Shown piece after piece: positions 8,524-16,617 of a DNA stretch of 64,000 bases. The stretch is from Candidatus Micrarchaeaceae archaeon. Its GTDB lineage: Archaea; Micrarchaeota; Micrarchaeia; Micrarchaeales; Micrarchaeaceae. The stretch's first letter is position 1. Each line of letters starts with the position of its first letter. Made by a program: the position numbers and the translations under genes. Below the pieces are notes generated by a model that worked only from the letters and a program-made list of their open reading frames with translations, searched no databases and had not been told where the DNA came from. Location of the stretch: assembly GCA_027310825.1 (NCBI GenBank), contig DAIDAC010000006.1, positions 1 through 64,000 on the forward strand. The letters are read 5' to 3'.

Positions 8524-8595
8524 GGCATAAATAGGTTTCCGTAAGAATATTTATTCACTTCAAGTCAGTAAATTCTGATTTTCAGGGTGCATATT

Positions 8596-8919
8596 GTGCC
8601 AAAACCAATGCATAGATCGAGAAGCTTCAAACGACACCACAAGGTCACAGAGACCGGCAGGAAGGTCATCCACTACAGAAGAGCAAAGAACAGCATGCCG
8701 CACTGTGCAATATGCGGAAACGAGCTCAACGGAATAAGCCTTTCAAAGGAAGGAGGGCGCTCAAGAAGGACAAACAACCGCCTGTTCGGAGGAGTCCTCT
8801 GTGCGAACTGCACCGCCGACGTTGTGAAACTGGGCAGCAGAGTAGAGCAGGGAGACATGAAGCTTGACGATATAGGAATTAAGCAGAGGGCATACGTGCT
8901 CCAGCTGGTAGCGCACTAG
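8596..8919 (+). CDS. rpl34e: Large ribosomal subunit protein eL34
   Basis: A basic 107-residue protein with two CxxC zinc-binding pairs (CAICGNEL and CANC) and the RRTNNRLFGG core of eL34. GTG 8596 (MPKPMHRSRS) is the best start: AGGGTG at 8584-8589 lies six bases before it and the residues match the family N-terminus (MPRPALRSRS type). The frame is open slightly further to GTG 8587, but that codon overlaps the SD itself. Confidence 0.93.
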   Translation: MPKPMHRSRSFKRHHKVTETGRKVIHYRRAKNSMPHCAICGNELNGISLSKEGGRSRRTNNRLFGGVLCANCTADVVKLGSRVEQGDMKLDDIGIKQRAYVLQLVAH

Positions 8920-8927
8920 GTGCGTCC

Positions 8928-9488
8928 ATGAAGGCCATAATAATCTGCGGCCTTCCAGCATCAGGAAAAACAACAGTTGCAGAGATACTCTCGAAGAAGC
9001 TAATGGTTCCGTGCATGGGGGGAAGCGATTTCCTCCGCGAAATCGCAATGGAATACGGCTACCACCCGAAAGGAATAGACTGGTGGGACACAAAAGAGGG
9101 CATAGAATTCCTAAGAGTAAGAGACAAAAACCAAGAGATTGACAAAAGGGCAGATGAAAAGGTAAAGGAAAAGGTAAAGGCAGGAAATGTAATAATTACA
9201 AGCACTACAGCTCCTTGGATCGCACAAGACGGTCTGAAGGTCTGGCTGGGATCAAGCCCAAAGGTCCGCGCGCAACGAATGTCGAAGCGCGACAAGACAG
9301 ACATAAAAGAGGCGGCGCGTGTCGTCGAACTAAGAGTAAAGGAGAACTACGATCTTTACAACAAGCTTTACGGAATAAGACTGGGAGAAGATCTGAGCCC
9401 TTTCAACATGATCGTTGAAACAGACGACAGGACCCCGGAACAAGTAGCGGAAATCATAATAAAAAAGGTAAAAGAAAAGAGTGAATAA
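8928..9488 (+). CDS. cmk: Cytidylate kinase-like P-loop NMP kinase, archaeal type
   Basis: A 186-residue P-loop kinase with Walker A CGLPASGKTT (7-16). The position between eL34 and eL14 is the usual place of archaeal cmk, which phosphorylates (d)CMP. The substrate is inferred from position and size, since P-loop NMP kinases look alike. The downstream part holds a charged Lys/Glu helix (EKVKEKVKAG) and the R-rich lid region. Its end overlaps the GTG-led extension of eL14, but the true eL14 start follows by one base. Confidence 0.75.
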   Translation: MKAIIICGLPASGKTTVAEILSKKLMVPCMGGSDFLREIAMEYGYHPKGIDWWDTKEGIEFLRVRDKNQEIDKRADEKVKEKVKAGNVIITSTTAPWIAQDGLKVWLGSSPKVRAQRMSKRDKTDIKEAARVVELRVKENYDLYNKLYGIRLGEDLSPFNMIVETDDRTPEQVAEIIIKKVKEKSE

Positions 9489-9489
9489 C

Positions 9490-9768
9490 ATGGCTTTGAT
9501 AGAAGTTGGAAGAGTTTGCATAAAGAAGTACGGGCGAGACGCAGGCAGCAGAGCAGTCGTGATGGCTGTAGAAAAGGACGGATTCGTCAAGATAGTCAGC
9601 GCAGAGCGCCAGAAGGAAAGAAAGTGCAATCCAATACACCTCGAATTCCTAAACGAGGTCGTAGACACGAAGAGCAAGGAAATAATAATGAAGACTTTGG
9701 GCGTGAAGGAAAAGACTCCGCACGCACAGTCAGCAGCGGCACCAGCAAAGGCGAAGAAGCAGAAGTAA
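9490..9768 (+). CDS. rpl14e: Large ribosomal subunit protein eL14
   Basis: A 92-residue KOW-type ribosomal protein (ALIEVGRVCIKKYGRDAG, with NPIHLEFL near 48-55). ATG 9490 gives the family N-terminus; a GTG three codons earlier is ignored. The C-terminal tail is Ala/Lys-rich (APAKAKKQK), suited to RNA contact. Its stop codon abuts, with no spacer, the convergent mre11 stop at 9769. Confidence 0.92.
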   Translation: MALIEVGRVCIKKYGRDAGSRAVVMAVEKDGFVKIVSAERQKERKCNPIHLEFLNEVVDTKSKEIIMKTLGVKEKTPHAQSAAAPAKAKKQK

Positions 9769-10983
9769 TCAGTTCTCGTTTGAAAGGAGCTCGTTGGCTT
9801 CTTTCAACACCTTTTCCTTTGATAGCTCCTTGCTAAGTATTTCAAAGAGCTTGCCGGCATCTATGTCGTCATCGAATTTCTGTTCCTTTAGCTTTGCGAG
9901 AAAGGTGCTGAAGCCGAGCTCTTTTATTGATACTCCGCTGATCGCACCTTCGCGGAGCTCTTCGATCTCTTTCTCAACGCCAGGATTTTTCAGCTTTGAT
10001 GAATCTATCTCAACAATCGCCTTTCCCGAATATCTGGACACGACGCTCCTTATCGGCATGTCGACTCCACTGAAGCCGTTTGCGATCGAGCCCTCGAGCA
10101 CAAGTTTTATAATCGGTTTTCCGTCGTCGTGAACCTTCAATATCCTTTCGATCTCTTTTTCGCATCGTTCGGAAAGGTCTTTCGGAGTAGCGTCGTTGAA
10201 AGGAATTCTCACAAAAAGGAATGGCCGCGAGTTTATAGGTATGAACTGATGGTTGGAAGTCGACGTGTCGAACAATATGAAGCCCTTCTTCTCCTGCTCT
10301 CCCTCCTTTAGCTGTGTAAGAACTGTGCTTCCAGGAATCAGGAACTTTTTGCCGTGGACTGTCATCTCCACTTTGCTGTGGATGTGGCCGTTGACATAAA
10401 GGTCGAACCCCTCCGGAAGTTCGTTGTTCCTTATCACGTCATTGCTGAACGGCAGCAGTTCATATGTCGATTGGTGCATCATGAATACGTTGAACGCATT
10501 TTCAATAGGCTTTGGATCAAGCCTCTGAAGTGCTTCTCTCACTCTTTCTTCTGAAACTCCGCCTAGCCCGAAGACGGCGACACGTTCATCCTTCAGGGCG
10601 ACCACTGCTCTTGATTCGCTAACGTCAACAAGAAGGCCGGCCAGCGAAAGCAGGCTCAGCACGTTCTCCTTTCCTTCTGCAGTCCGCTCGTGGGTTCCGG
10701 GAATTGCAATTATCGGCACGGTTGTATGGAGCCGCTTTCCGTTTTTGCTCTCGAAATCGATTACTTGGGCAGCCCATTCCTTGTGCAACAGGTTTCTGAA
10801 TATCCTTATTGCCTGGGCGATAACCTCTGGCTTCGGGGCGCGTTTGTCGAACACGTCTCCTGGAATGAGTATAAGATCCGCTACTTTGCTCGCCTCTTCA
10901 AGCGCCTCGCTTGCCTGCCGGAATGCATCCTCTTCGAATCGCTCATAGCCGATGTGGAGGTCTGAGACTATCGCAATCTTCAT
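9769..10983 (-). CDS. mre11: DNA double-strand break repair nuclease Mre11
   Basis: A 404-residue calcineurin-like phosphoesterase with the Mre11 motifs in order: SDLHIGY, GDVFDKRAP, PGTHE, MMHQS, and NGHIHSK, all of which supply Mn ligands. It works with Rad50 to process DNA ends. ATG 10983 (MKIAIVSDLH) is preferred to the upstream ATG, which would add five non-family residues. Its partner rad50 is 14 kb away on the other strand (25254), although many archaea place them side by side. It is convergent with eL14. Confidence 0.95.
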   Translation of the reverse strand: MKIAIVSDLHIGYERFEEDAFRQASEALEEASKVADLILIPGDVFDKRAPKPEVIAQAIRIFRNLLHKEWAAQVIDFESKNGKRLHTTVPIIAIPGTHERTAEGKENVLSLLSLAGLLVDVSESRAVVALKDERVAVFGLGGVSEERVREALQRLDPKPIENAFNVFMMHQSTYELLPFSNDVIRNNELPEGFDLYVNGHIHSKVEMTVHGKKFLIPGSTVLTQLKEGEQEKKGFILFDTSTSNHQFIPINSRPFLFVRIPFNDATPKDLSERCEKEIERILKVHDDGKPIIKLVLEGSIANGFSGVDMPIRSVVSRYSGKAIVEIDSSKLKNPGVEKEIEELREGAISGVSIKELGFSTFLAKLKEQKFDDDIDAGKLFEILSKELSKEKVLKEANELLSNEN

Positions 10984-11007
10984 GATAATCAAACGCAATG
11001 AAAGAAA

Positions 11008-12018
11008 TTATACCTTTGCACTGTTCGCTCTTCCTTTTACTCTTCTCAATATCTCTTCAATGAATCTATCTGTGACATTTCCTGCTGTTGCCCCTGACGG
11101 CCCGTATGCGCCTGCAGCGCATGGGTGCCCTCCGCCGCTCCCCCTTATCATCGGAGCAAGCATTTTCATTATCTGGCCCAAATGTATCCCGTATTTTTTG
11201 TCGAGCGGGCTCCTCAGTCGCGCAGAAACAGAAAATTCCTTTCCGTTGTCTGTATCAAACAATGCAACATCTGCTCCCATCTTTATTGCGGCATCGGCAG
11301 CAAGGTTGGCGTGTGCGTGAGCGCTTCCATAAACGAAAAGCATGTTATCACGTATGTCCATCGTTGCCCTCCTAACATCTTCCATCGTTTTTGCGCGTGC
11401 CTCTGCCTCGGCGACATGCGCAATTTCTTCAAGGAACTGCGTGTACTCTGTTTTTGCAGTCTTCAACAGCTCGCCGATCTGTATGAACGTAAGTGCAGTG
11501 GTGTTCTTCAGCTCTGCAGAATCGGATATTATTCCTGCAAGGAGCATTTTTGCGGTAACCGGATCAATGTCTGCTCCAAGTGAGCCGAGAAGTTTGTAGA
11601 CTATGCTAGCCGCAGAATTGTATCCTTCATCGTTCATCACATGGACATTGTCGTTAGGTATCTCCTTTGGCGAATGATGGTCGATAATTACGATTGGCTT
11701 CTTCGACTCCTCCAATTTGTATCTGAACGAGCCGCAGTCTTCGAAGTTGTTTACATCGAGCATGAAGATGATGTCGGCTTTGTCGTCAAATGTGCTCTTT
11801 ATCCTAGAAGGATCAAGCCCCAACCTTTTCATTATCCTTCCGCAGTTCGCCGTGATGATGTCCGGAGTCGCGACTATCGAGTTGCCGAAATACTTCGAAA
11901 GCGCAACTGCAGAAGAAACAGAATCTGTATCTCCGAACGAGTGGAATGTGAGAAGGACCCGCTTATCGCGGTTAGTCTGAGCTATCAACTTCAGAGCATC
12001 AAGAGTAAGCCGTTCCAT
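11008..12018 (-). CDS. DHH/DHHA1-family phosphoesterase (RecJ/NrnA-like)
   Basis: A 336-residue DHH enzyme. Motif II is VNNFEDCG, the DHH motif is IDHHSP (about 115-120), and the DHHA1 end is GSGGGHPCAAGA (about 300-311). Such enzymes cleave short RNA or ssDNA from the 5' end, or pApA/cyclic dinucleotide products. Motif I reads HSFGDTDS rather than the usual HxxPDGDA, a variation that may change metal binding. It follows prefoldin beta in one transcription unit (6-base gap), a pairing seen in archaeal RNA-processing clusters. The exact substrate is open. Confidence 0.85.
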   Translation of the reverse strand: MERLTLDALKLIAQTNRDKRVLLTFHSFGDTDSVSSAVALSKYFGNSIVATPDIITANCGRIMKRLGLDPSRIKSTFDDKADIIFMLDVNNFEDCGSFRYKLEESKKPIVIIDHHSPKEIPNDNVHVMNDEGYNSAASIVYKLLGSLGADIDPVTAKMLLAGIISDSAELKNTTALTFIQIGELLKTAKTEYTQFLEEIAHVAEAEARAKTMEDVRRATMDIRDNMLFVYGSAHAHANLAADAAIKMGADVALFDTDNGKEFSVSARLRSPLDKKYGIHLGQIMKMLAPMIRGSGGGHPCAAGAYGPSGATAGNVTDRFIEEILRRVKGRANSAKV

Positions 12019-12024
12019 GAGAAG

Positions 12025-12363
12025 CTATTGCTTCACATCCTTTAAAGCGTTTGTTATGGTTTCTCTGAGCGTTTTCTCCTTCTTCGATACTTCGTCGTAC
12101 TGCTTGTTGACGATCGAAAGCCTCATCTCTACGGATTCGTGCTTTTCCTTGAGCTTCTTTATCGCATCCTCTTTAGGAGTTTCAACGATTGCTCCTCCAA
12201 CTGCGTAGTACACCTTGCCGGTTGCCTTCTCGAGCTCAGCGAGCGCCTCCTTCTGCTCGTCTTTCTGCGCCATGAACTGCTCTTTCTGCATGGCTAATCC
12301 CTGCATCTGCTCTTGCAGCATCTGATAATCTCTAGTAAGCTTCTCCAATTCCTGTCGTTCCAT
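12025..12363 (-). CDS. pfdB: Prefoldin beta subunit
   Basis: A 112-residue coiled-coil/beta-hairpin/coiled-coil protein: helix 1 about residues 1-40, the hairpin TGKVYYAVGGAIVETP (about 48-63), helix 2 to the end. This is the beta prefoldin layout (four beta chains with two alpha form the jellyfish hexamer that hands unfolded proteins to the thermosome). The frame runs open far upstream, but ATG 12363 gives the family length and sits downstream of a TATA (GTATAAATA, 12405-12413). Confidence 0.92.
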   Translation of the reverse strand: MERQELEKLTRDYQMLQEQMQGLAMQKEQFMAQKDEQKEALAELEKATGKVYYAVGGAIVETPKEDAIKKLKEKHESVEMRLSIVNKQYDEVSKKEKTLRETITNALKDVKQ

Positions 12364-12404
12364 AGAATCACGCTGTATGTGTATGATGTATTCATTGACT
12401 AAGG

Positions 12405-12437
12405 TATTTATACTGTTTGGGAGCACCTTTTTATATC
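12405..12437. promoter_or_regulatory. Back-to-back TATA boxes of pfdB and the divergent gene
   Basis: GTATAAATA on the minus strand (12405-12413) serves pfdB. TTTTTATATC on the plus strand (12428-12437) is centred 25 bases before ATG 12458, typical of a leaderless mRNA. Confidence 0.5.
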
Positions 12438-12457
12438 TGGAAAACCTGAGCCCTTTC

Positions 12458-13177
12458 ATGGACACAACAGTACCGCAGCCACCACAAGTTACATCACCAG
12501 GCCCATCAGCACCGGTTCCAGCTGCTGCACTGGCAAGGACAAGCCCGGCGACTGCAGCATTTCCTACGAGAAGGATCACAGACCTGCTAAAGTTTGTCGA
12601 CAACACAACAGTTCGATACAGACGATTTGTCGATTCATACTTTACACTAAAGATAGCAAATGCACAGATGCTGACTGGCGCAGACCCTGATTCCGACACC
12701 GAGTCGTTCAGAAACTTCCTTGAATCACAGGATAGAACAGGGGCGCTCGACACTTTGAAGAGAGCTGGGCACTTCGGCCACTCAGGGCCGCTTTCAGACG
12801 CAATACACAAAGCGAACACGAACTTTCAACGTTCGCTAGGTTCATTGACCACAGAGCAGATTGCAGAAGCCTTCAAAACGGTCGAAAAATACAGACATAC
12901 CTCAAAGGACGACATAGTGGAAAACCTTTTAAAACTCGAAAGGACTGCAGAGACCATGCACAAATTCATCGACAGCCTTCGTGATGTCGGTTGGGTTCCA
13001 ACTTCAAATCGGCTTTTGCTGTTCTTGAAAACTGACAGCGTGGTTAATCCGACGACTACAAAAGGATTCATCAACACTGTCGAAAGTGGCGCAAACCCGG
13101 AAAATGTGACGATTGCGATGATTGACGCCTATTTCGGGTACATAACAAAGAAGTTCGCAAAAATAATAATGGGATAG
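12458..13177 (+). CDS. Unrecognised helical protein (239 aa)
   Basis: The first 40 residues are Pro/Ala-rich and probably disordered (PQPPQVTSPGPSAPVPAAA). The rest predicts as a bundle of helices with many Asp/Glu/Lys/Arg pairs and no membrane segment, Cys motif or known catalytic motif. The ATG 12458 start is set by a TATA box 25 bases upstream; codons further up in the same frame lie before the transcription start. It is divergent from prefoldin beta and convergent with nuoD. I cannot assign a family or role. Confidence 0.65.
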   Translation: MDTTVPQPPQVTSPGPSAPVPAAALARTSPATAAFPTRRITDLLKFVDNTTVRYRRFVDSYFTLKIANAQMLTGADPDSDTESFRNFLESQDRTGALDTLKRAGHFGHSGPLSDAIHKANTNFQRSLGSLTTEQIAEAFKTVEKYRHTSKDDIVENLLKLERTAETMHKFIDSLRDVGWVPTSNRLLLFLKTDSVVNPTTTKGFINTVESGANPENVTIAMIDAYFGYITKKFAKIIMG

Positions 13178-13227
13178 GCTGTATGGACAAAGAGCAGCTG
13201 CGCCTTTTCCTCATGAGGCTTGAATAA

Positions 13228-14322
13228 TCATCTGTCCGTTTCTCCAAAGATTATATCAAGGCTGCCGAATATCGCGAACAGGTCTGCGAACTTCGCTCCT
13301 TCGCAAAGCTTTGGAAGCACTGACAGATTTACGAAGCCAGGAGCCCTTATCGAAACCCTGTATGGCTTCTGCTTGTCAGGCACCATGTAGATTATTCCTT
13401 CGCCTTTGGGCAGCTCGCGCCTTGTCACAACGATGTCAGGCTTTGCAGGCGGTCCAATAAGTTTTATCGGCATGCCCACCATGTCAGTGTCTGGCATAAG
13501 GTCGAGAGCCTGCCGTATTATTCTGATGCTCTGGAATATCTCTTCGTAACGGACACGATATCTTGAATAGCAGTCGCCGCGAGTCTTGAACGGCACGCTG
13601 AAGCCAAGTTTGTCATAGACGTAGTAGGGCTTTGACTTTCTGCAGTCCTCATCTACGCCGGAAGCCCTGAGGACAGGCCCGGTCACTCCATAGTTTATCG
13701 CATCTTCTCGAGAAAGGACGCCGACGCCCTCAAGCCTTTCCTTGAATATTCCGTTCAGGTCCATCACTTTCTCGTATTCACCGACATTTTTCTCCAAATA
13801 TTGCGTAAGGGCATACGCACGCTCCTTGAAATCGGCTGAGAGCGGTCTATGAAGTCCGCCAAGCCTCATGTTGACGTAGAACATGTGTCCTCCAGTTTCG
13901 TCTTCGAGAAGCTTTAGCACCTGTGCACGGTCACGGAAACACCACATGAATGTAGTGAAGAGCTGTCCGATGTCGTTGCAAAGGGTTCCTATCCAAAGAA
14001 GATGGTTTGCGATTCTCTGGAATTCGAGCATGATTACACGAGCGTACTGCGCAGCCTCCTTCACAGGTATGCCGAGCGCCTCTTCAACAGCAGCGACATA
14101 AAGCTCATCCCAGCTAAGTGGGCTTATGTAGTCGAGTTTCTCGAAATAAGAAGGATTCTGCATGTACATTCGCGTTTCGCAGAGCTTCTCCACTCCTCTA
14201 TGGAGAAAGCCGATGTGCGGCTGTGCATTGACAATCGTGTCGCCGTCAACATCGACCACCATTCTCAGCACTCCGTGTGTGCTTGGGTGGATCGGTCCTA
14301 CATTTATTCGCATTACTGTCAT
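13228..14322 (-). CDS. nuoD: Complex I subunit NuoD (49 kDa)
   Basis: A protein of about 364 residues that forms the quinone-binding chamber of the respiratory complex I peripheral arm. It matches NuoD in GPIHPSTHGVLRM (near the N-terminus), GFLHRGVEKL, LWIGTLCNDIG and GVTGPVLRASG. The C-terminus FGSLDIIFGETDR contains the family end motif (D-IFGE-DR). ATG 14322 lies four bases after the stop of the pilin-like gene that separates it from nuoC. Another ATG three codons on is possible. Part of the minus-strand nuoABC-pilin-nuoD run. Confidence 0.93.
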   Translation of the reverse strand: MTVMRINVGPIHPSTHGVLRMVVDVDGDTIVNAQPHIGFLHRGVEKLCETRMYMQNPSYFEKLDYISPLSWDELYVAAVEEALGIPVKEAAQYARVIMLEFQRIANHLLWIGTLCNDIGQLFTTFMWCFRDRAQVLKLLEDETGGHMFYVNMRLGGLHRPLSADFKERAYALTQYLEKNVGEYEKVMDLNGIFKERLEGVGVLSREDAINYGVTGPVLRASGVDEDCRKSKPYYVYDKLGFSVPFKTRGDCYSRYRVRYEEIFQSIRIIRQALDLMPDTDMVGMPIKLIGPPAKPDIVVTRRELPKGEGIIYMVPDKQKPYRVSIRAPGFVNLSVLPKLCEGAKFADLFAIFGSLDIIFGETDR

Positions 14323-14326
14323 AATA

Positions 14327-15226
14327 TCACGGTGCTGTATAGCTGTTCTCCCATGTGCTGCTGAATATAACATTAGTTATGGAGCCGTCGTTGTTGTTTC
14401 CAGAATAGTCATTCACGTCCCCATTGAGCGGCCACCATCCAACAAGGTTCTGCGGCCTTATTGGGGCACCTCCAATACCTTCGAGATAAATAGCATTTAC
14501 TTCTGCAGGGGAAAGCGTGGTATTGTATACTTGAACATTTGACATCTCACCATTGAAATCATACCCATAACAGCCTATCACACCTATTGCTGACAAGGGA
14601 CCTGATCCTGCAAATGGCGTTGCTGTGTTTACAGGCTCCTCCCCGGCACTTGTGGATACCAGCTGCTGACCAACGTAAAAATCTAAAGTATTGGCACCAT
14701 TATTGTAATTAAAGCTAGCGGCTACGAAATGCCAACTGTTATCATAGATATTTTGAGTAAAGCCACCAGCACCGGTGTCACCAGAATCACACTGGTGCAG
14801 GCATAATGTACCACAATAACCGTCCTGTAGTCCAGCACGACCAATCCCTATTATTCCAGCACCAACAGTCGAAGACGTTTTTATCCATGCAGTAAAGGTA
14901 AATGCACTAATCGCTCCCAAAGGAAAAACCGTATTTGGTAATGTCACGTAGGAGGTAACGCTGTTAGCTGAGAAGTAGTCACTGCCTCCTGTTCCGCTAA
15001 AACTCGCAACAAACTGCGGCAGCATTCCGTTGCACTGCCCTTCTAAGGAGATGCCTGCTGCAGTCTTCTGCACCTGGCAACTTCCAGCCTGTGCCTTTGG
15101 AGAAAAGTTCCCTCCGGAAAACACTCCCAACTGGAACAATGCTGCAAGAACTACTGCGATAATCAGGATCGCCCATCCGTATGTCATCAGATATTCCATA
15201 GCGCTCTGCGCTTTCGTAATTATCAT
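14327..15226 (-). CDS. Pilin-LamG protein embedded in the nuo operon
   Basis: A 299-residue protein with leader MIITKA, a class III signal motif QSAMEYLMTYGW (prepilin-peptidase cleavage expected before Gln), one hydrophobic helix (to about 35), then a Cys pair region (GSCQ...GQC) and a concanavalin A/LamG-like jelly roll ending in the family tail LVGWWPLNGDVNDYSG. ATG 15226 overlaps the nuoC stop in ATGA, and nuoD starts four bases after its stop, so it is translated as part of the nuo message. The upstream open frame into nuoC is ignored. Function is presumably cell-surface binding or pilus subunit, unrelated to complex I as far as sequence shows. Confidence 0.85.
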   Translation of the reverse strand: MIITKAQSAMEYLMTYGWAILIIAVVLAALFQLGVFSGGNFSPKAQAGSCQVQKTAAGISLEGQCNGMLPQFVASFSGTGGSDYFSANSVTSYVTLPNTVFPLGAISAFTFTAWIKTSSTVGAGIIGIGRAGLQDGYCGTLCLHQCDSGDTGAGGFTQNIYDNSWHFVAASFNYNNGANTLDFYVGQQLVSTSAGEEPVNTATPFAGSGPLSAIGVIGCYGYDFNGEMSNVQVYNTTLSPAEVNAIYLEGIGGAPIRPQNLVGWWPLNGDVNDYSGNNNDGSITNVIFSSTWENSYTAP

Positions 15227-15609
15227 GGCATCTTCCTGTAATCCTTGCCCCACATGAAGCTCTTCCTCAACGGGTAGTCTATTCCGTTCCATTCTTCAAG
15301 AAGAAGCCGCGGCGCGTCTCTCCCCTTTATCTTTATTCCAAACATCTCAGACATCTCGCGCTCGTACCAGTTCGCGCCATTCCATAGGTGAACGACAGTG
15401 TCAACCCAAAGATTCTTCACATCATCAAGCCTCGCAGTCACTATCTCTTCCTCCTTTGTCTTTGTATTGTAGATAATGTACACTACCACGAGATGGTCCA
15501 CGTAGTCGACTGCTGTTATCTTCTTAAGATAGTCAAACCCTTTGGTCTTCATCTCGTCTAGTTGTTTCACTAAGGCTTCTTTCGGTATTTCCTTCAATTT
15601 TTCCACCAA
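15223..15609 (-). CDS. nuoC: Complex I subunit NuoC (30 kDa)
   Basis: A 128-residue NuoC with the signature LWNGANWYEREMSEMFGI and HPLRK-type ending (DYPLRKSFMWGKDY). It is shorter than bacterial NuoC, stopping soon after this motif. The start is TTG 15609 or GTG 15606: the segment PKEALVKQLDEMKTKGFDYL is needed for the family fold, and no ATG precedes it. That makes an out-of-frame overlap of 74-77 bases with the 3' end of nuoB. Its stop overlaps the pilin start (ATGA). Confidence 0.88.
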   Translation of the reverse strand: MVEKLKEIPKEALVKQLDEMKTKGFDYLKKITAVDYVDHLVVVYIIYNTKTKEEEIVTARLDDVKNLWVDTVVHLWNGANWYEREMSEMFGIKIKGRDAPRLLLEEWNGIDYPLRKSFMWGKDYRKMP

Positions 15610-16189
15610 CTTTTTCTTGGAGTTTCATCAGTGCAGCGAAAAGGTTCTCTGGCCTCGGCGGGCATCCGGCAACGTACACATCGACAGGAAGCACCTGATC
15701 TATTCCTTTGATTATGTTGTAGCTTTCCCACCACGGCCCTCCGCACGTGGCGCATTCTCCATAAGCAATAACGTAACGAGGCTCTGCCATCTGCTCGTAG
15801 AGCCTCTTGATTCTTGGAACAACCGACTTTGTAACCCATCCTGCCACTAGCATGACGTCGCACTGCCTCGGAGTCGCGCGGAACAAAAGGAATCCCTTTC
15901 TTTCTGCGTCGATTCTTGAAGCGCCGAAGTCCATGAGCTCGATTGCGCAGCATGCAAGACCGAACTGCAGCGGCCAGAGCGAGTTTGTCCTGCTCCAGTT
16001 CAGCATTCCCTTCGAAAGCACCTTGGATATATCGCTCATTTTCGCGAACATCGCGTTTGTAGGCTGTTTCGTCGTCTCCATAGACTCCGCAAGAAGCTGA
16101 TCCATCTGCTTCTCTGCATTCATGAACTGCTCCGCGGTGTAAGGCGCGTTTGTAATTTCGTTTTGAGCAGCTTCAGGCACGTTTATCAC
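15533..16189 (-). CDS. nuoB: Complex I subunit NuoB (PSST), Fe-S cluster N2
   Basis: A 218-residue protein. It carries the cluster-N2 cysteines in GLACCAIE (two adjacent), GECATCGGPWW and VAGCPPRPE. It passes electrons to quinone at the NuoD interface. The first 45 residues and the last 30 (KIEGNTERSLSETTRRDEDQRV) are extra and polar; the latter is coded in the stretch overlapping nuoC. nuoB begins inside nuoA (17-base overlap). ATG at 16189. Confidence 0.95.
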   Translation of the reverse strand: MINVPEAAQNEITNAPYTAEQFMNAEKQMDQLLAESMETTKQPTNAMFAKMSDISKVLSKGMLNWSRTNSLWPLQFGLACCAIELMDFGASRIDAERKGFLLFRATPRQCDVMLVAGWVTKSVVPRIKRLYEQMAEPRYVIAYGECATCGGPWWESYNIIKGIDQVLPVDVYVAGCPPRPENLFAALMKLQEKVGGKIEGNTERSLSETTRRDEDQRV

Positions 16190-16535
16190 TATTCAATATA
16201 TATCCGATTCCTGCAAGGAACATGGCTGTAATTGCAAGTCCAAGCACAAGAAGGTTTGTGCCGAGGTCTGTAAGCCTTGCAGTTATGGCCCACAGCAGCA
16301 GAAGTATTCCGACAATCTCAAAAGGGAGAAAGAGTGCGAAGAAGCCAAGGTATTCGTTGTCTATGTCTCTGCTGTTTCCGATTGTGCGCTCTGCGCTTTC
16401 GTATGGTGCGTTTTTGACTTTGTTTCCCCTGAACTTTGTTCGCAGTAATTTGGAAGTAAGCAGGAACGACGCTGGCATGAATATTGCAAAGATTGCGAAG
16501 AAAGCAACGGCGATTGCAGTGTAGGTGTCGACCAT
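16173..16535 (-). CDS. nuoA: Complex I subunit NuoA
   Basis: A protein of 120 residues with three membrane helices (about 8-30, 65-88, 92-112) and the NuoA loop NAPYESAERTIGNSRDI between the first two. First gene of the minus-strand nuo run. ATG 16535 is preferred to a TTG five codons upstream. It is divergent from dtdA with an 82-base spacer that contains no obvious gene. Confidence 0.92.
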   Translation of the reverse strand: MVDTYTAIAVAFFAIFAIFMPASFLLTSKLLRTKFRGNKVKNAPYESAERTIGNSRDIDNEYLGFFALFLPFEIVGILLLLWAITARLTDLGTNLLVLGLAITAMFLAGIGYILNSDKRA

Positions 16536-16617
16536 GGTTACCGTTAGCAATTGAAAGTCTATATTTTTAGTCGTTTACCCACAATACTATAATGTCAACT
16601 GCTTCTTTTGTGAGCAA

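Noticed and set aside
12364-12819. N-terminal extension of prefoldin beta up to 12819
   Set aside because: Lies over a divergent gene and its promoter; the family starts at 12363.
13183-13227. 14-codon frame MDKEQLRLFLMRLE between the unknown gene and nuoD
   Set aside because: Too short to support; no SD or promoter. It might be a gene remnant but nothing shows this.
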